Program-made: the position numbers and the translations under genes | NCBI GenBank assembly: GCA_038030265.1 | Contig: CM075939.1 | Location: forward strand, 36,933,253 to 36,997,252 | DNA from: Corythucha ciliata | Taxonomy: Eukaryota; Arthropoda; Insecta; Hemiptera; Tingidae | Length of the DNA: 64,000 nt | Reading direction: 5' to 3' | Part shown: positions 22,188 through 35,409 of the stretch, one piece after another | Layout: each line of letters begins with the position of its first letter | Position numbering within the stretch: the stretch's first letter is position 1 | The notes under the pieces: model-generated | Databases searched by the model: none | The model's input: the letters and a program-made list of their open reading frames with translations, nothing else | Told to the model about the DNA's origin: nothing

Positions 22188-23065
22188 AGGACGATTTTAT
22201 GGGGGCGAAAGGGGCGATCGCCCCCGCCCCGGTCAGCTTAGCCACCGGAGGAGGGGCGAATAAATGAGGAAAGGGAAAGTGAAAAGATACAAATGTGAGG
22301 GAAAGCTAATCATATATCTAGATCCTAGAACTAGGGAGTAAGAAAATAACTTTCATTTTAGTATTAATTGGTAGGAGTACACAATTTGCGGGAAAATTAG
22401 CAAAATTGGATGGTGAAGGAGTCAAATCCGAGACATTTGTTTATGGAAGAGCGAAAATCGGGAGAAATTGTGGTATGAAAGAGCCAAAACCACGACATCA
22501 CGGCATTTGGTTTTTAATAAGCTGAATCAAATTTTTAATTAGCAAGAACTAAACAAAAAGCTGAAGCTATGAAACTTGTTTTAAACATAAATCCTGAAAT
22601 TCGGATACGAAGGAGTCAATTACATAAAAAACTGGGTTTGAAAGTCGGAAAGTATGCAAAATTGTGGTTTTGAAAGAGCGAAATCCACGAAATTTGGATC
22701 ATGAAAAATCACAGCCTACGGAATAAAAGAGCAAATTCGCCTGAAATTGGGATTTCAAGGAGACGAATGCGGAGGCTTTCCTTTCGGATATCCGTGTATC
22801 TGGGGTTTTCAATAGCAAAATTAACAAAATTTGGCTTTTTGAGATACCCAAATAAAAAAAAGTGCTTTTGAAAAGCGTCAAAGCTGCGAAAGCGAGTTTA
22901 GAAAGAACTACAGCCACAAATTTGTTGTTGATTTTGTTTTTTGAAAGAGGAAAAACCGCGCAATTGATGTTTCAAATGGCAAATTCTGTTTTGAAGAAGC
23001 CGAATCCAAGACATTTGGTTATGGAAGAGCGAATTTCCGTGACAACATTCACTTTCAAGTAAGCC
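22188..23065 (+). repeat. family 1 tandem array with G-rich head
   Basis: A head (attttatgggggcg ... aagggaaagtgaaaagatac) matches the left part of the element at 51876, and ~30-bp family 1 units follow from about 22380. The right end is cut by the foldback fragment at 23073, so the element's far terminus is missing. Confidence 0.65.
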
Positions 23066-23072
23066 AAACTAA

Positions 23073-23190
23073 AGTCTGTCCACTTAGTGATGGACTCTCG
23101 CCCGCTCCCGAATTTAGTGAAATGAGCTTCCCCTTTACCTCTTCTACTAAAAATAATGCACCGGGAATGATTTTAGAACAAATTTCGAGT
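23073..23190 (-). mobile_element. single end of the 11.4-kb foldback family
   Basis: tctgtccacttagtgatgga, then cgcccgc, atgagcttcccc and ccgggaatgattttagaaca, match the right end of the element at 11438-11984 on the other strand. The opposite end is absent. Confidence 0.65.
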
Positions 23191-23740
23191 AATCGTAGGT
23201 CTCGTACATTTTTAGGTCTCGTCTTTCAGTCCGTCCTCATCGACGTCCTCATCTTGTCTTAAGCCCGTCCTCATCAACGTCCTCGTCTCGTTCTCAGTTG
23301 TCCTCCACCGTTCTCACCAACACTTTCGAATTGGCGCCCGTCCGGCCACTTAGCCTCTCTGGGCTAAGCCGAGATCCGTCATCTCCCCGTCTGACAACCC
23401 CTTCGAGAAAAGTGGGAATCCTCGTCCCCGACTTGCTTCGCACTCAGTTTGAATTTGAACCAGTTAGTACAACGTCTCCGTGCGATCAGAATGGACATTG
23501 GTGAGTGAGGCTCGAAAGCCGTCTCTCTCTCTCTCGCCCGGGGGTTTGATATGACAAGTAAATAAAAAAGTCCGTATTTATTGTAAATAAAACTCCACTT
23601 TACCATTCGCTATTATTGTTCGTTATTAATAAATATTATCGTTCGTTTTTTTTATTTTTATAAAGATTGTCGTGTGTGAATTATTCTTTTGTCTCCTCCC
23701 CATCCTTGCCTTCTCTGACTATCCAGAACCCCCGTTACAG
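23191..23740 (+). repeat. LTR-like 3' segment followed by a primer-binding-site-like sequence
   Basis: Two AATAAA signals (about 23562 and 23586) are followed by AT-rich DNA and a terminus ccccgttaca. Directly after it, tggtgtc begins at 23741, the form expected of a tRNA-primed binding site (complement of a ...GACACCA end). The last ~50 bp recur at 3590-3640. The left boundary is not resolved, and no gag or pol remains because another element starts at about 23751. Confidence 0.45.
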
Positions 23741-23750
23741 TGGTGTCTGT

Positions 23751-24468
23751 TGGCGCGTATACTTCGGACGAGCCGAACACAACATGTTGCGTCCGGCTCG
23801 TGCAAGTGTACGGGGTTTTATGCCGTCGCGAACTCGTTACGAGCGCAACACGGACCGCTCGTGGGGGATCCACCTGCTGCCGGTTTTTCTGACGAACACA
23901 AAGGAATTGGTCCGTCAGGTTGGTACGTGTTCGTGTCAAGTTCGTGGCGTGTCCGTCGAAATTTCTTTTGTCCTTCTGTACTGTTCAGTCAGTCTATTTT
24001 TATTCTTCATCATGGAGTGGTCGGATGAAAATTGTCTCAGGCTTATTGAGGTTTATAAAAACAAAAGACTCCTGTGGGATCCGAACCACCGGGGTCATGA
24101 AGATTTTCAAAATCTGTGGCTGACACCCGTGTGAAATTTTTGTCGTGGCCACTCACTTGTTGGGCTTTCAAATTTATTAAAAGTTGCGCACCCGTGGCGT
24201 CGCCTTTTTTTTTCCTTTTTCTCGGCCGAAATGGCCATTATTAGTGCCGCTCCAAATAGTGACAAGTCTTCCTCTCGACAACTCATAACTCTCGCACTAA
24301 TTCACGGAGACCGAATGAAATTATGGTGGAAGAAACGTTTCTAGTTCGCGCTGTTTCCTTTTCCTATGGCTCGTAGCGTGTCCGTCGGGAAAAAAAATGT
24401 CGACGAGCGCAACACGGACCGCTCGTGTTGTGTTCGGATCGTGTCCGGCTCGTACATGTATACGCGCC
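23751..24468. mobile_element. TIR element with MADF remnant
   Basis: ggcgcgtatac at the left and gtatacgcgcc at the right are inverted. Subterminal blocks repeat in both orientations (gagcgcaacacggaccgctc; cgtgtccg/cggacacg), as transposase-binding sites often do. A MADF-coding fragment lies inside. Target duplication not resolved. Probably a deleted PIF/Harbinger relative. Confidence 0.6.
24012..24120 (+). pseudogene. MADF-domain fragment
   Basis: From the ATG at 24012 the frame reads MEWSDENCLRLIEVYKNKRL, then LWDPNHRGHEDFQ, which fits the start of a MADF (Myb/SANT-like) domain: tryptophan, acidic helix, LIE.YK, LWDP. It ends within about 40 residues, far short of a full domain of 80-90. 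It lies inside the TIR element at 23751-24468 and so is most likely the first exon of that element's accessory gene after internal deletion. Confidence 0.6.
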
Positions 24469-24479
24469 TTAAGCAACTA

Positions 24480-25600
24480 CGTGACTAAAATTGAACAAAA
24501 GCACTAACTAGCATGGGATTAATCTTTGAAAAATTCTTTAATTCGCAGCTAAAATTGAGGAAAAGCGCTAATTCGTGGCTGGAATAATTCGGGGGTACGC
24601 TTTAGAAACCCCGGTAATTCACAGCTAACTTGGAGAAAAGCCGCCAATTTCAAAAAGCACTCGTCCACAGCTGAAATCGGAAGCAAAAAAAAAAACGCCC
24701 AATTCGCGGATCAATGGGGAAATTGCATGAATCTCAGATTGGGTAGAAAAGCATACCGGTGATTTGACCCGTGAACTGAAGGATAACAACGGAAGTTGCA
24801 ACCCGATTGGTGCGAGGGGAAATGACGTAAATACTTACTTGTGAAGCATTTGAGGGAACTCTAAAATTGTTTGTTTACAAATAACATGAAAAATGTCCCC
24901 CCATTAAACTCGTCTAACCCCCTCTTCCCCGCATCATCCATTTCAATAAGTAAGTTTTTACGTAATCGAACCCCCACTCAAAATTTTTAAAAATTCCCTA
25001 AAAAAACATCCTTGACTTATTTCAAAGTTTAATGTGAGCAATAGACTTGTGGAAGAGCCCTCTTTAAGCAACATCAACTTTTGAAAAATGTGCAAGTTCC
25101 CCATTTGAGAAAGCCGCTGATTCTCCGGGGCTAAAATTGAGTAAAAGCGGTAGGTTCTTCGCGGCTGAAACTAGGAAATAATTTGCGGCCAAAATTGAGA
25201 AAAAACGCTAATTCACGGACCCTTTTTGGGAACATCTACGCTGATACGAGGCTGAAACTAAGAAAACCCGTTAATTCCCGACCATAATTAGGATGAAACG
25301 TTCATTCGCATATAGTTAAAATAAGAAAAAACGCCAACTTGCTGTCTCGCGGTTCAAGTTGAGAAAATTCACCAAAACTGAGAAAAATTACAAAATTTTT
25401 CCCGGAAAAATTGAAATTGAGTTGACAAAAGGCGCTCATATCTTAGCTTAAAATGGTGAAAAACGCCCAATTTTCGGATCGACACGAATAAATTATTCGC
25501 GGCTAAAATGAGAAAAGTTATAATCTGTGGTAAAAATTGAGGAAAAGTCCGAAGGTGCGCATAATCCCGTTAAAAATCTAATTCACTTGTGCGTATAACG
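24480..25600 (+). repeat. ~30-bp tandem array, family 2, interrupted
   Basis: Diverged family 2 units flank the MITE D copy at 24713-25105 on both sides, which dates the MITE after the array. Confidence 0.7.
24713..25105. mobile_element. MITE D copy 1, about 393 bp
   Basis: aatggggaaattgcatg and tgcaagttccccatt are the ends. It matches the copy at 59841-60287 almost base for base but lacks about 55 bp next to gattggtgcg. Confidence 0.75.
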
Positions 25601-26587
25601 CCTTTACCTTTATTCTTTTTTTTGTTCACCTTCTCGGTTCTCGCTTCCTACTTTTGTTTCGTCAGCCCTTTTTTTTTTCTTCTTTTTTCTGGCATGATAT
25701 TTATCACCTCCTCGATCACGGACCACCTACCCCCTAGAGAGGTGCAATAAAACTTGCTACACCTTGGATATTATAGTGTCGGCGCAATTCTGATCTTGGG
25801 GTTTCTCTCAGGTGCTCGTTTTCGCCTGGCGCAACCAAAATTCGTCTAAGGTCTGCCTCAAACCTCAAGACCTGACCTGAGATCTGTCTCGGTTTACAAC
25901 TGTACACAATTTATCACTAATTGAATTAATCGATTTTCCTTTAGTTCATCGCATAACAAATGAAACAACATTCTGATCCTAGGAGGACTAAAAACTTGTT
26001 TATCTTTACAGGATACGCATTGGCTTAACACGTAATGTGAAGAAGAAAAAAAATCGTCAAGGTGGTGCGCCAATTGTGTAGAAACTAGGAAAGAACGTGC
26101 AATGCAACACTTCCTTTGAAGCACGCATCGCCCAGAGCTTGGTGAACCCGTGCGTAGTCGTGTAAGAACGAGCAGGGCCGCACTTTCGAGATATTCGCTT
26201 CTGAACTTTGACAAATCAACGACACTTAAAAAGTGCTACTAGTAATACAACGAGCCATTTTTCTTTATACTTCGGCAATCCCAGGAACTGGGATCTATAT
26301 TACAATCTTCAAAAATGTTAAACTATAAGTGTTCGTATATATTCTGTAAAGCTTTATTTAAACAACAAATTGTTCTCTATGCCGTACCTATTATCATCAT
26401 TCAAGAAGCACAACAGACGGAAACATGAATTTATGTCTCAATCTATTGAGATTTTTGAAGCCATTGGGCTTGAAGAAATGCAAGATGTATGTAAATACTT
26501 ATTACAATACTAAATTATTGATACCTCTGCTGCTTGTTTTCAAGATGGAGGGGTTTTCCCCAATCTTGAAAAACCGTTTCTCCGTAA
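25601..26587. other. unassigned stretch
   Basis: Poly-pyrimidine runs lie at 25615-25690. No gene or mobile element that I can support. Confidence 0.35.
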
Positions 26588-26728
26588 GGCCCGTTTTACA
26601 CGAGTAAGTTTTTTGTTCAAAAATATGTTCAATCTGAACACAAACAAACGGTTTGAGGCAGGGAACATCTGTCCATTTTTTTCAAAATGGCTACTTTGAT
26701 CAAAAAACTTACTCGTGTAAAAGGGGCC
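26588..26728. mobile_element. MITE, 141 bp, TAA target duplication
   Basis: ggcccgttttacacgagtaa and its inverse (one or two mismatches) form ends of about 28 bp. TAA flanks it at 26585-26587 and 26729-26731, as in many Harbinger-group MITEs. Confidence 0.75.
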
Positions 26729-26731
26729 TAA

Positions 26732-28049
26732 TTATACTATTTTGTATTATAAAATATGACGTCTAATTATGTGTGACTTCTTGTATACATAATAAATAAA
26801 AATAGTATAAATTCTATTTTTTCTGTTCATGTGACATTCTGTGAACCTTAGCAGCTCTCCGGTTATTACGTGTTAATGTTCTTAACCCCGACCTCGAAAA
26901 CAACTGCACCCAACAGACCGGGTGAAGCCAAGTACATTTTGAGGCAAAGCTTCGTTTCGAAACTCGTGATATCAAATCGTCTTTCTAGAAAGAGAAAGCG
27001 ACTGTCCTCGAGGAAGAGCTTTGAACCGTTTATACCTAGTTTTATTTTATTGGAAATAAAAAAAGAGGACTTAATTCTTTATCTCGGAATAGGGAGCACT
27101 CAATCTCTCCTTGTACTTCTTTATTCTTTTTTCTTTGGTAAATAAAGAGCAATAAAATTGTATCCATTATTAGATAATTACCAGAATCAAATTACGCCAA
27201 CACGGATAGACCTGCGCGCCGCGGCGTGAAAATTATGTGAAGCATTCAGCCCGGTATTTTCCCTCTATTCTTCCAGTCAGATCAGAAATTAAAAATGAAA
27301 TCGGAGATTAGCGTAGGTATATGTACATATTTTCTAGAATGAAATGTTGGGAAAACACTTCGAATGGGGGGCAAAGAACGACTTGAAATGCCTGGAATTG
27401 GAACCATTATCTCCATCGGCCCTTGACATAATTGTATTGAAGGAATCATTTTCGAATTAACCGTTCCCTATTTTCACAGCTCGACTCCACCACGAAGACT
27501 GTACACCGTTTGAAAAAAATAAGAAGAAGTCGTCAACGCAACAACCGGATCGAGAGTGTTCAAAAAGGCCAGCTGAAGTTGCATCACTTTTGACGTTTCG
27601 AAGATCAAGGTTTATAATTCCCTCCGCCGCAACTCAAACGTTTTGGGTGGAAGCAGTCCAGTAGAGGGTGGGACAGAAATGTAAACAGAATATTGTAAGA
27701 GGGAAGTAACTTGGTTCTTGCAGGAGAGACAAAGACAGGGATGTTAAAGGGTGGGAAAGAGGGGGGTAGTTGTGCAAAGTTTCCCCCCGCGATATATTTC
27801 TCTAGGACTTCAATAAGACAAATACATGGGGGTTACAGAATCGTCTGTGACTTGTACGAGTGTACTTATTTTGTGATTAAGAAAGAAAGTGACATTTTTT
27901 GGTCAAGGTTTCTGAGCGTAGGATTTGTAAATTTCAACTAATCTGGCTAATTTCAAGCATTAAGGTAAAGTTTTCCAGTTTCTTTTTTCACTAACATTAA
28001 AATAGAATATAGGTAGGTACTTGAAATTTGACGCTAAAAATGTACGTTG
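26732..28049. other. unassigned stretch, about 1.3 kb
   Basis: Short open frames occur, but none has a recognisable domain or splice structure. Confidence 0.35.
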
Positions 28050-28169
28050 CCCGCCGCAAATTGAGCCCACGCGTGGTTCACCCAAGCTCAAAAAACAGTT
28101 AAAAGACCATCGATTTTCAACTGTTTTTTTGACTTGGGTGACCCACGCGTGGGCTCAATTTGCGCCGGG
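28050..28169. mobile_element. hairpin MITE, 120 bp
   Basis: Arms of about 50 bp (gcaaattgagcccacgcgtg, cacccaag, aaaaacagtt) are nearly perfectly inverted around a loop of about 10 bp. The sequence could fold into an almost uninterrupted stem. Confidence 0.75.
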
Positions 28170-29133
28170 CCTAACTCACGACTTAAGCGCCCCATACACT
28201 ATGCGATTGCCTGCAGGCCGTCGCCTCAAGAGGCGACCGTCCGGCCAAAATCGACGGGTATCATACACTGTCAGTCAACGATCTCACGCAATTGATGATA
28301 TTAACGCAATTGAGGACTTCTATTGATTAATTATGCATTTCTGCCCAAGTTATTTTGTTTCCTGTACCACTTTCAAGCCGATAAAATGACCGATGGTGAA
28401 TCCAAATGAAACTTGAAAAGTTGAAACCAACTTGGCATTAGTGGCATCATACTTTCTCCCATTGAACTGCACTGTCGTGGAGGACCGTATTCCTCTCTTT
28501 GGCAAGCCTTGACACCTGTAGCCCTTTTGATGAAACATTTTCTGATGCCACCCGCGAGGCAAAAAAATGTATTTTCTATTATTCCAAGGCCTTTTTCTTT
28601 TCTATTCCTTTCATTCGTCACACTACTTTCCTAGCTAATTAATAGATCACTAACACTCTGGCATACCGAATAGACGGTCTGTGACAATTGACGAATTTCA
28701 TTTTAATTTATTCTTTTAAGTTTGTTGTGGTATTCTTCTCTCGTAAAACCATGCCAGTTAGCCCTCGATAGTCCTCTGTAAATAACCTGAAAGCCCAATT
28801 AGTTTACACGTACCGGGTGCAAAGCTGCTCGGTAGAGTTAAAATCCCGCACGGTAATCAGTTCAGGGGGCCTGTTCTATAACTTTTTACTGTCACTATCC
28901 GGGTCACTATCACTGTCTCTTTCCGTCTGTTCTCCCCTTCAACATAATAATATTCAATATCACTCCTTTAATTTGGAGCGGACGGGTGGAAAATGATAAT
29001 TTTTACAAATTGAACGAAATCAGATGATTTTATTTACTAGCCTAGCACCTACTATAGTGTATCAATGGAACAGTCCCTTATAAAAAGTGATTTTAAACGC
29101 CTCAATAAAAAGGCAATTTTCCTCTTCTCCAGC
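28170..29133. other. unassigned stretch with one Harbinger-type end
   Basis: CAG then ggggcctgttctataac at 28863-28882 resembles the left end of a Harbinger-type element, but no right end is found. Nothing else is supported. Confidence 0.35.
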
Positions 29134-30320
29134 TAGAAAAAAAATTCGCTCCGGCAGCTAGCGGTCGGAAAGAGTGCATTTCATTTCGTATACGGATACC
29201 CTAAGCCGTCCCACAAGTAATAATGTTGAGACCATGATTTGTTTCGTTAATGTTTGACCCTTCCTTGTACTGTTTGCTGCCGGGTTTGCTTAAGCTGAAC
29301 TTAATGGGAATCAAAGGCTACTTCAAAATGAAATCGTCGTACCGAACATAATGCATCTGGAATCAACTGGTGATATGTAGTGATTTTTTTACCAGTTCAA
29401 ACCACAGTACCCCCCTCCACCATCCCAGTCGACCGATTTAGCCCAAATGCAATACCAACCGAGGTCGTATGACTACTGATTTCTGGGCCAAATCTCGTCC
29501 CGCTAAATTAATTTCTTCGAGAGTTATCGTGCTAACAAGACCACACACTTACTTCCACTCCGGGGGCACCACCCCCTCCACCGTGACTTTTTCAAAAAAT
29601 TAAAATGGGAATCAAAGGCTAGTCTAACATGGAGTATACGTACCGAATATGACGCATCTAGAACCAACTGGTGATTTGTAGTGATTTTTTGACCATTTCA
29701 ACCCCTCTTTCTCCCCATCCCCCTCCACCACTACCAATTTGTCTCGAATGCAATACCGACCGGGGTCTTATGACTACTGATTTTTGTGTCAAAGCGCGTT
29801 CCGCTAAATTGATTTCTTCGAGAGTAATCGTGCTAACAAGACCACAGACTTACTTCCACCCCGGGAGCACTACCCCCTCCCCCTCGACTTTTTCAAAAAA
29901 TTAAAACGGGAATCAAAGGCTACTCTAATATGGAGTATTCGTACCGAATATGATGCTTCTAGAATCAACCGGTGATTTGTAGTGATTTTTTGACCATTTC
30001 AATCCCGATTCCCCCCCCCCCTCCACCTTGACCGATTTGGCCCGAATACAATACCGACCGGGGTCTTATGACTACTGATTTTTGTGCCAAAGCGCGTTCC
30101 GCTAAATTAATTTCTTCGAGAGTTATCGTGCTAACAAGAAAACGGCCATAAGCTTATAAATATATATGAATTCCGGAGACCACTGAATTCGTGTTCTAGA
30201 GGTTCTGAAACATGAAAAAAACATGACATGACCCATGTTTGCCGCCATCACGACGAGACCAATAGTGCATTTTCAGAATGAAATGCACTAAAAAACAAAC
30301 AAACAAACATACAAACAAAA
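29134..30320 (+). repeat. dispersed repeat with ~300-bp internal tandem units
   Basis: After a head (ttcgctccggcagctagcgg, then gtgcatttcattt), a unit starting gggaatcaaaggcta and ending about gttatcgtgctaacaag occurs at about 29308, 29605 and 29908, a period of about 300 bp, with the last copy partial. The unit also contains a poly-C block and gtatgactactgattt. The right part ends tgaaatgcacta followed by an (acaaa)-rich tail. An inverted copy with a single unit lies at 38670-39260. Confidence 0.75.
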
Positions 30321-31335
30321 ACTTTCTTGCATATGTGCTCCTACTTCTTGCTTCTCTCAATTTCCTTTTCCTTTCATTAGGTCACAGTAGAACGCGATTG
30401 CTTGTTATTTGTCGAACTGGTTTTTTTAAATAAAAACAACGCACTTCCTCGGTCAAACCAAAGAATCAACACTCCCTATTATCAACAACGTAAATCGGAC
30501 CAACACCTTAAATGCAAATAAATCAAAGGAATGCGCTATTATTAATAATTTTAAAATTATGACGGACTGAATCCCAAAACTCTTGCGCCCGCGTGCAATT
30601 CGTCAGGAACTATCTGTTTAGGGGAATCGCAAGTTTTTAACTTCGTTGTCGATCTTCCATGCCTGTGTGAGCCTCCTTTCTTCCCTCTTTGAAATGATGG
30701 AATATCAATTGTGTCTAAATGCCCAACATAGTAAAAATTCTCATTTTTTTTTCAAATCAAAATTTAGCTCAAAAGTTAATTAAAAAAGAAGTTTTGAAAA
30801 CGTAAACAGAAATTTGAAGCTTCCAACTTTAAATTATACCTCAATTACTGAAGTCGCGAACTCTAACGACGTATTTTTATTCGCGTTGAAATCGGATTGG
30901 AGTTCATGAGTTGTGTAATTTAATTAATTTTATCGTCATGATCACTATAACCCCCTCTACGAAACTTGATGGACAATCTGTGAAACTGGTAAGTGAAAGT
31001 GAAGAGATTTTTAAAATAAAAGCCGTCGCTTTGGAAAATAATTGCGTCGGGAACAGTTTTGTCAGTCCAACTACTTGGATAAATAAATAAATAAATTAAA
31101 CGAAAAATAACATAATACAGATTCGTAAATCCGATTCTGACATCGTTAATTTGAAACCAATCCTCCAGCTTACAGTCGCACAGGGGAAATCCTAGAATTT
31201 CCATTAGTTAAATGATTGATCATCAGATCAAGTATAATTAATCTTTGCATGCATTTAAATAAATTTGTATCAAATGTCTCTAAAAAAAAATCATGCTAAG
31301 TCATTGCTGTTTGCTGTTTACTGTTCACTGTACAG
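30321..31335. other. unassigned stretch
   Basis: No supported feature. Short open frames without recognisable domains. Confidence 0.35.
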
Positions 31336-32100
31336 GCGTGGATCCAGAGTCACTTTAAGAAGTGGTGGGGAGAGGGCAGGCACTCCATCTTGCTATACTT
31401 TTTCGTAAATATTCCACAATCCGCATTACGAATATTATGTGATCTCAGAGCAGGGGGGGGGGGTTATATACCTGCGTGACGGGGGTTGAGGTCAACTTAC
31501 TCCCCCCCCCCAATTATCCTCTTCGCTAATTTCTTAATTTTCTTATAAAAAAAAACAATAACCCGAAAGCCCCACTATCTCGGGTTCCAAAAAACCAGGA
31601 CTTTTATTGCAGTGTCACTCACGTTTTGAAAGAGTTCAAATCCGCGAAACTTAGGGGAATTTTTTCGAGTCAAAATGACAAAATTCGTGGTTGGTATAAG
31701 TCGAATTCAGTAATTTGGTTTTGAAAAGAGCCAAATTAGTATTCTGAATTAGCCAAACCCGCGAAACTAATTTCACGAAGAGCTAAAATCACAAAATTTT
31801 GTTTTTAATATCGTGAAAATTCGCGAAATTAGGGTCTGACATAGCAAAAATCCGTGAAATTGGGTTTTGAAGGTCTCAAATCTGAGACATTTGGTAATGG
31901 AAGAGCGAAAATCTCCGGCGAAATTGCGGTTTGAAGAAACCAGAATCGCCAATTTTTTTTATTCGTCGTTCGTTTGTTGCCACATTTTAGTTTTTCGAAT
32001 TAACCAAACCTATTATATGAAACTGATTTTATAAAGCGCTAAAGCCACAAAATTTGGTTTTTGATAAATGTAAAAAATCGTAGAGGTGGTTTTAATTAAA
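31336..32100 (+). repeat. family 1 tandem array with hAT-like left end
   Basis: caggcgtggatccagag at 31336 resembles the outer end of hAT-like elements here. Poly-G and poly-C runs follow (31450 and 31502), and family 1 units run from about 31610 to 32090. I could not pair a right end or a target duplication. Confidence 0.55.
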
Positions 32101-35100
32101 CGCCCGCATTCATTGGAAAATTCATTATTCATCAGTGGGTGGAATAAAATTATTGCTTTTGGAAGTGCTCTTGACGGGAAAAATAAAAAATTACCAAATA
32201 CTTTGATATAGAACAGCAAAAGATATCGATGGCATGGACCGGTAATGTCAGTAACTGAAACTGGGACACATCCGGTTGATTTTAATCCAAAAGGAAATCC
32301 TAATAAAAAGAAATATCTTTTCATATTTTGCTGTTGAATTGCTTCATAATTGTAAGAGATAAACCGGCAAAATGCCATGAACTTCGTGCGGAAGTGCCGC
32401 CACCTCACAGTATAGCCTCCCACCTCTTGAGCTCGACTATTAAAGCTGCCAAGAAGTCCTTCATTAATAAGGTCAATCTTTATTTGGATGAAATTACACT
32501 TAAAATAAAATTTATTTGATTTAACCGTTAAAAATGTAGGAACTAAGATTATAGTGGAAGGGGTTGGACGGAGACCTTACGAACACCCCTGCTCCCGTTC
32601 GAAAAGACAAGTTTTCACGGCGTCCATTTTCGTACAGGCATATATATATATATAGCCACTTATCAAATTTCAAATGCTCGCGCAATTAAAAGTCTCATTC
32701 ATGCGAATAAAAAACGCAATTAAAGTGATTCATCATTCTTCTTGCAAAACCGATTAATCTGAAGCGTTGGCGACATTAAAATGAATATGAACATTTTATT
32801 ACGTATATGTAAGTGTTTCAAAATGTTCCGCTCATTATTCGCATGAAAGAGACCGGTTTTGACGATTCTCGCTAAAATTTACTCGAAAAATAAATCATTA
32901 ACTTCGATCTTCTTTAGCCTCATTGATTATACATATAGATGTACATAATAATGCAAATCGGTCAGTTATAAATGCAGGGCTTGCTTGATTCAAATTTTGT
33001 TATTCAAGGACTGAGTTATACTTCTGTGTCAGGAAATGTTGGGCTTTTACGTCGACTTCTCCCACTGCCATAAGGAAGATGTTTTAAACAAGAAATTTCA
33101 CCCCGAGGATTTTCGTGAAATTATAACATTTTTCTATTCTGAAAAATCCTACCGCACCCGATTTTCACCAGTTTTTTATTCAATTTAAGGATTTATTCCA
33201 AAAATTTAAGATTTATCTACACGATATTACGCCATTTTTTACAATTTAAAGACACCGAATCTAAGGATTCTTGTTCAATTTCCCGGCTTGAAAAAAGTGT
33301 GATGTGATGATGACTGATGAGCCTCTCAGTCAATCTATATCCGGTGTCGCAACAAGTGATACCCCTTGTGATTCCGTGCATTCTACAAATTGTAAGCCTC
33401 CGCGATAATTGAAGAGAGAGAAAAAAAGAAGAAAATGGATAGGGGACATACAAATCGGTACTAAGCAGTCGAGAAAAAAGTGGACGGAACGCGTAGGCAA
33501 TTACAATCGGCGTTTACCACTACAAGAATGGAGAAGTCGTGTGTAATTATTATGAGGTTGTATGTTTTTCAAAGTATTTATTTTAATGATTCCAGCAGGC
33601 CATTCACAGGTTCACAGCCGTCACTCAAGTATAGAGTAATTGCTTGTTTCGATTCATATAACAGTTGATTGAAAACTGTTTGAGCAAATTACTATCCAGC
33701 TTGAAAGACGACTACATATATGAATACGAGTACAATCATATCTTATTAGAATAAATTCTGCATTGAAAACTCCACATTCCTTCAAAAATATAAAATGAAA
33801 TTGTCACATAGGACAGATTCTTATAACCATTATTTATTCATTCAATGCAATGTCTTATAACCATTATTCGTATTATTTCAACACGCTGCAATAAAGTATG
33901 AGAACAATTCTGTGAGAACGTTTTGAAACCAATTGATTTATATACCTGTGCTCATTCTGTTCCACATCACACTGGACAAAGTCGCGATATGTAACAAAAT
34001 TTTGTCGTAAAACGAAATAATCTGGGGCCCTCCCACGTCCCGCAAATTTGTTGGGGAAATATAAATTTGTGGAAAAGTCATCTGCAAACATTTGTTCTTT
34101 CGAACATTGCAGAAAAAAGCGCTCGGGAACATGGAAATAAAAATAAAAATAAAATAAAATAGAAAAAAGCGCCTGATGAACACCCAACTAGCCCCGTAGT
34201 CACATATTAAGGATTGTTTCTTCGTCAAGCGCACCGTGTATGCCGCACAACTCGCAGCGCCAACAGCGACTGACTCACAAGTTGACGCCTTTTCTCTTCA
34301 GATTCCTTCTTTTTCGACCAACTCTCGACCAGACTTGTAGTTCAATCAAATCAAAACCCGATTCTACCTGTACACCTGTTGCATATCGGGATGTAATCAG
34401 GTGTAATTTAGCGTTTTACGGTGATTCGAAGGACTCATATAAACCAGGTTTGGTTCGGACCTCTCTAACTTTGAGAAAATTATTGTATTTGAGAAGGTGA
34501 CCACCCAGGCCCGGTGGGGTGGGGTTTTGGAGTTGGTTTCGATGATGTCTTTGAGTAATTGACCATGACTCCAACGGGAAGGCCATGGGCCTTGTGCCCC
34601 CCCCCCCCCAACCGAGGAACAAGACATTCGGTTTTGTCTAGTCTTAGAACTATCTCCCAAGGAAGCTTAACCCCGGAAATTAATTATTTTGTAAAAAAAA
34701 AAATCTTGGAATAGATTCCACCCAGAAAGTTAGAAACACTCTTCTATTGGCGATTGTAGCTATCACTAGCGGTGCTAGTGTCGTGTGATAATGAAACCGG
34801 TACTCCCCAAGGTGGTAGAGCTATGTAGAGAGGTGGAGCAGCTCCCCTCTTGCCCTACTATGACGAATGGGAATTGACGTCATCCATAGACCTCTACAGG
34901 AAGAAAACGATCGACTGTTCCTTTGCGCTAGCCATTCCCCATTTTCCATTTAACATTTCCACAATTTCTCGTTATGAAGGAATACATGCGGGATTTCGAA
35001 CAAGGCTCATCTCTATACCAACTATTTGCAATTTTTCGCTAACGCTAATTTTGTCAGGGTGAATTCAACTTCGTCTAATTTTTCCTTTAAATGGACTAGT

Positions 35101-35215
35101 AAGCCCTGCGTGCTCGAAATTGAGATCAGGACACAAACACACACACTTATTTACTTCGATAGTCGTGTCGAGATTACCATATATATAGAGTGAAAAATTA
35201 ATTAATTATCTGACA
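32101..35215. other. unassigned stretch, about 3.1 kb
   Basis: A (TA)n run at about 32639-32654 and a poly-C run at 34600-34610 are the only low-complexity features. Open frames of 60-100 codons are present without recognisable domains or a splice pattern. Confidence 0.35.
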
Positions 35216-35409
35216 ACACCGAGGGTCGTTTCTAGGCCTCGCGGGGCCCGTAGGCGACGAACTATCAGGGGGCCCCCTAACTGCCGGTGTATGTTGTAAA
35301 TGTATGCTAAACACAGACGCGGATTCAGGTTTTGTTCAAAAAGGAGGGGCTTCAGAAATTGTATGCTTTGCTCTGCTAAAACTGGCTTGACAGCCACTCG
35401 CATCCTTCA

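Noticed and set aside
28350..28621. Overlapping minus-strand frames of 70 and 82 codons
   Set aside because: No known motif, and the two frames overlap each other without a conserved product.
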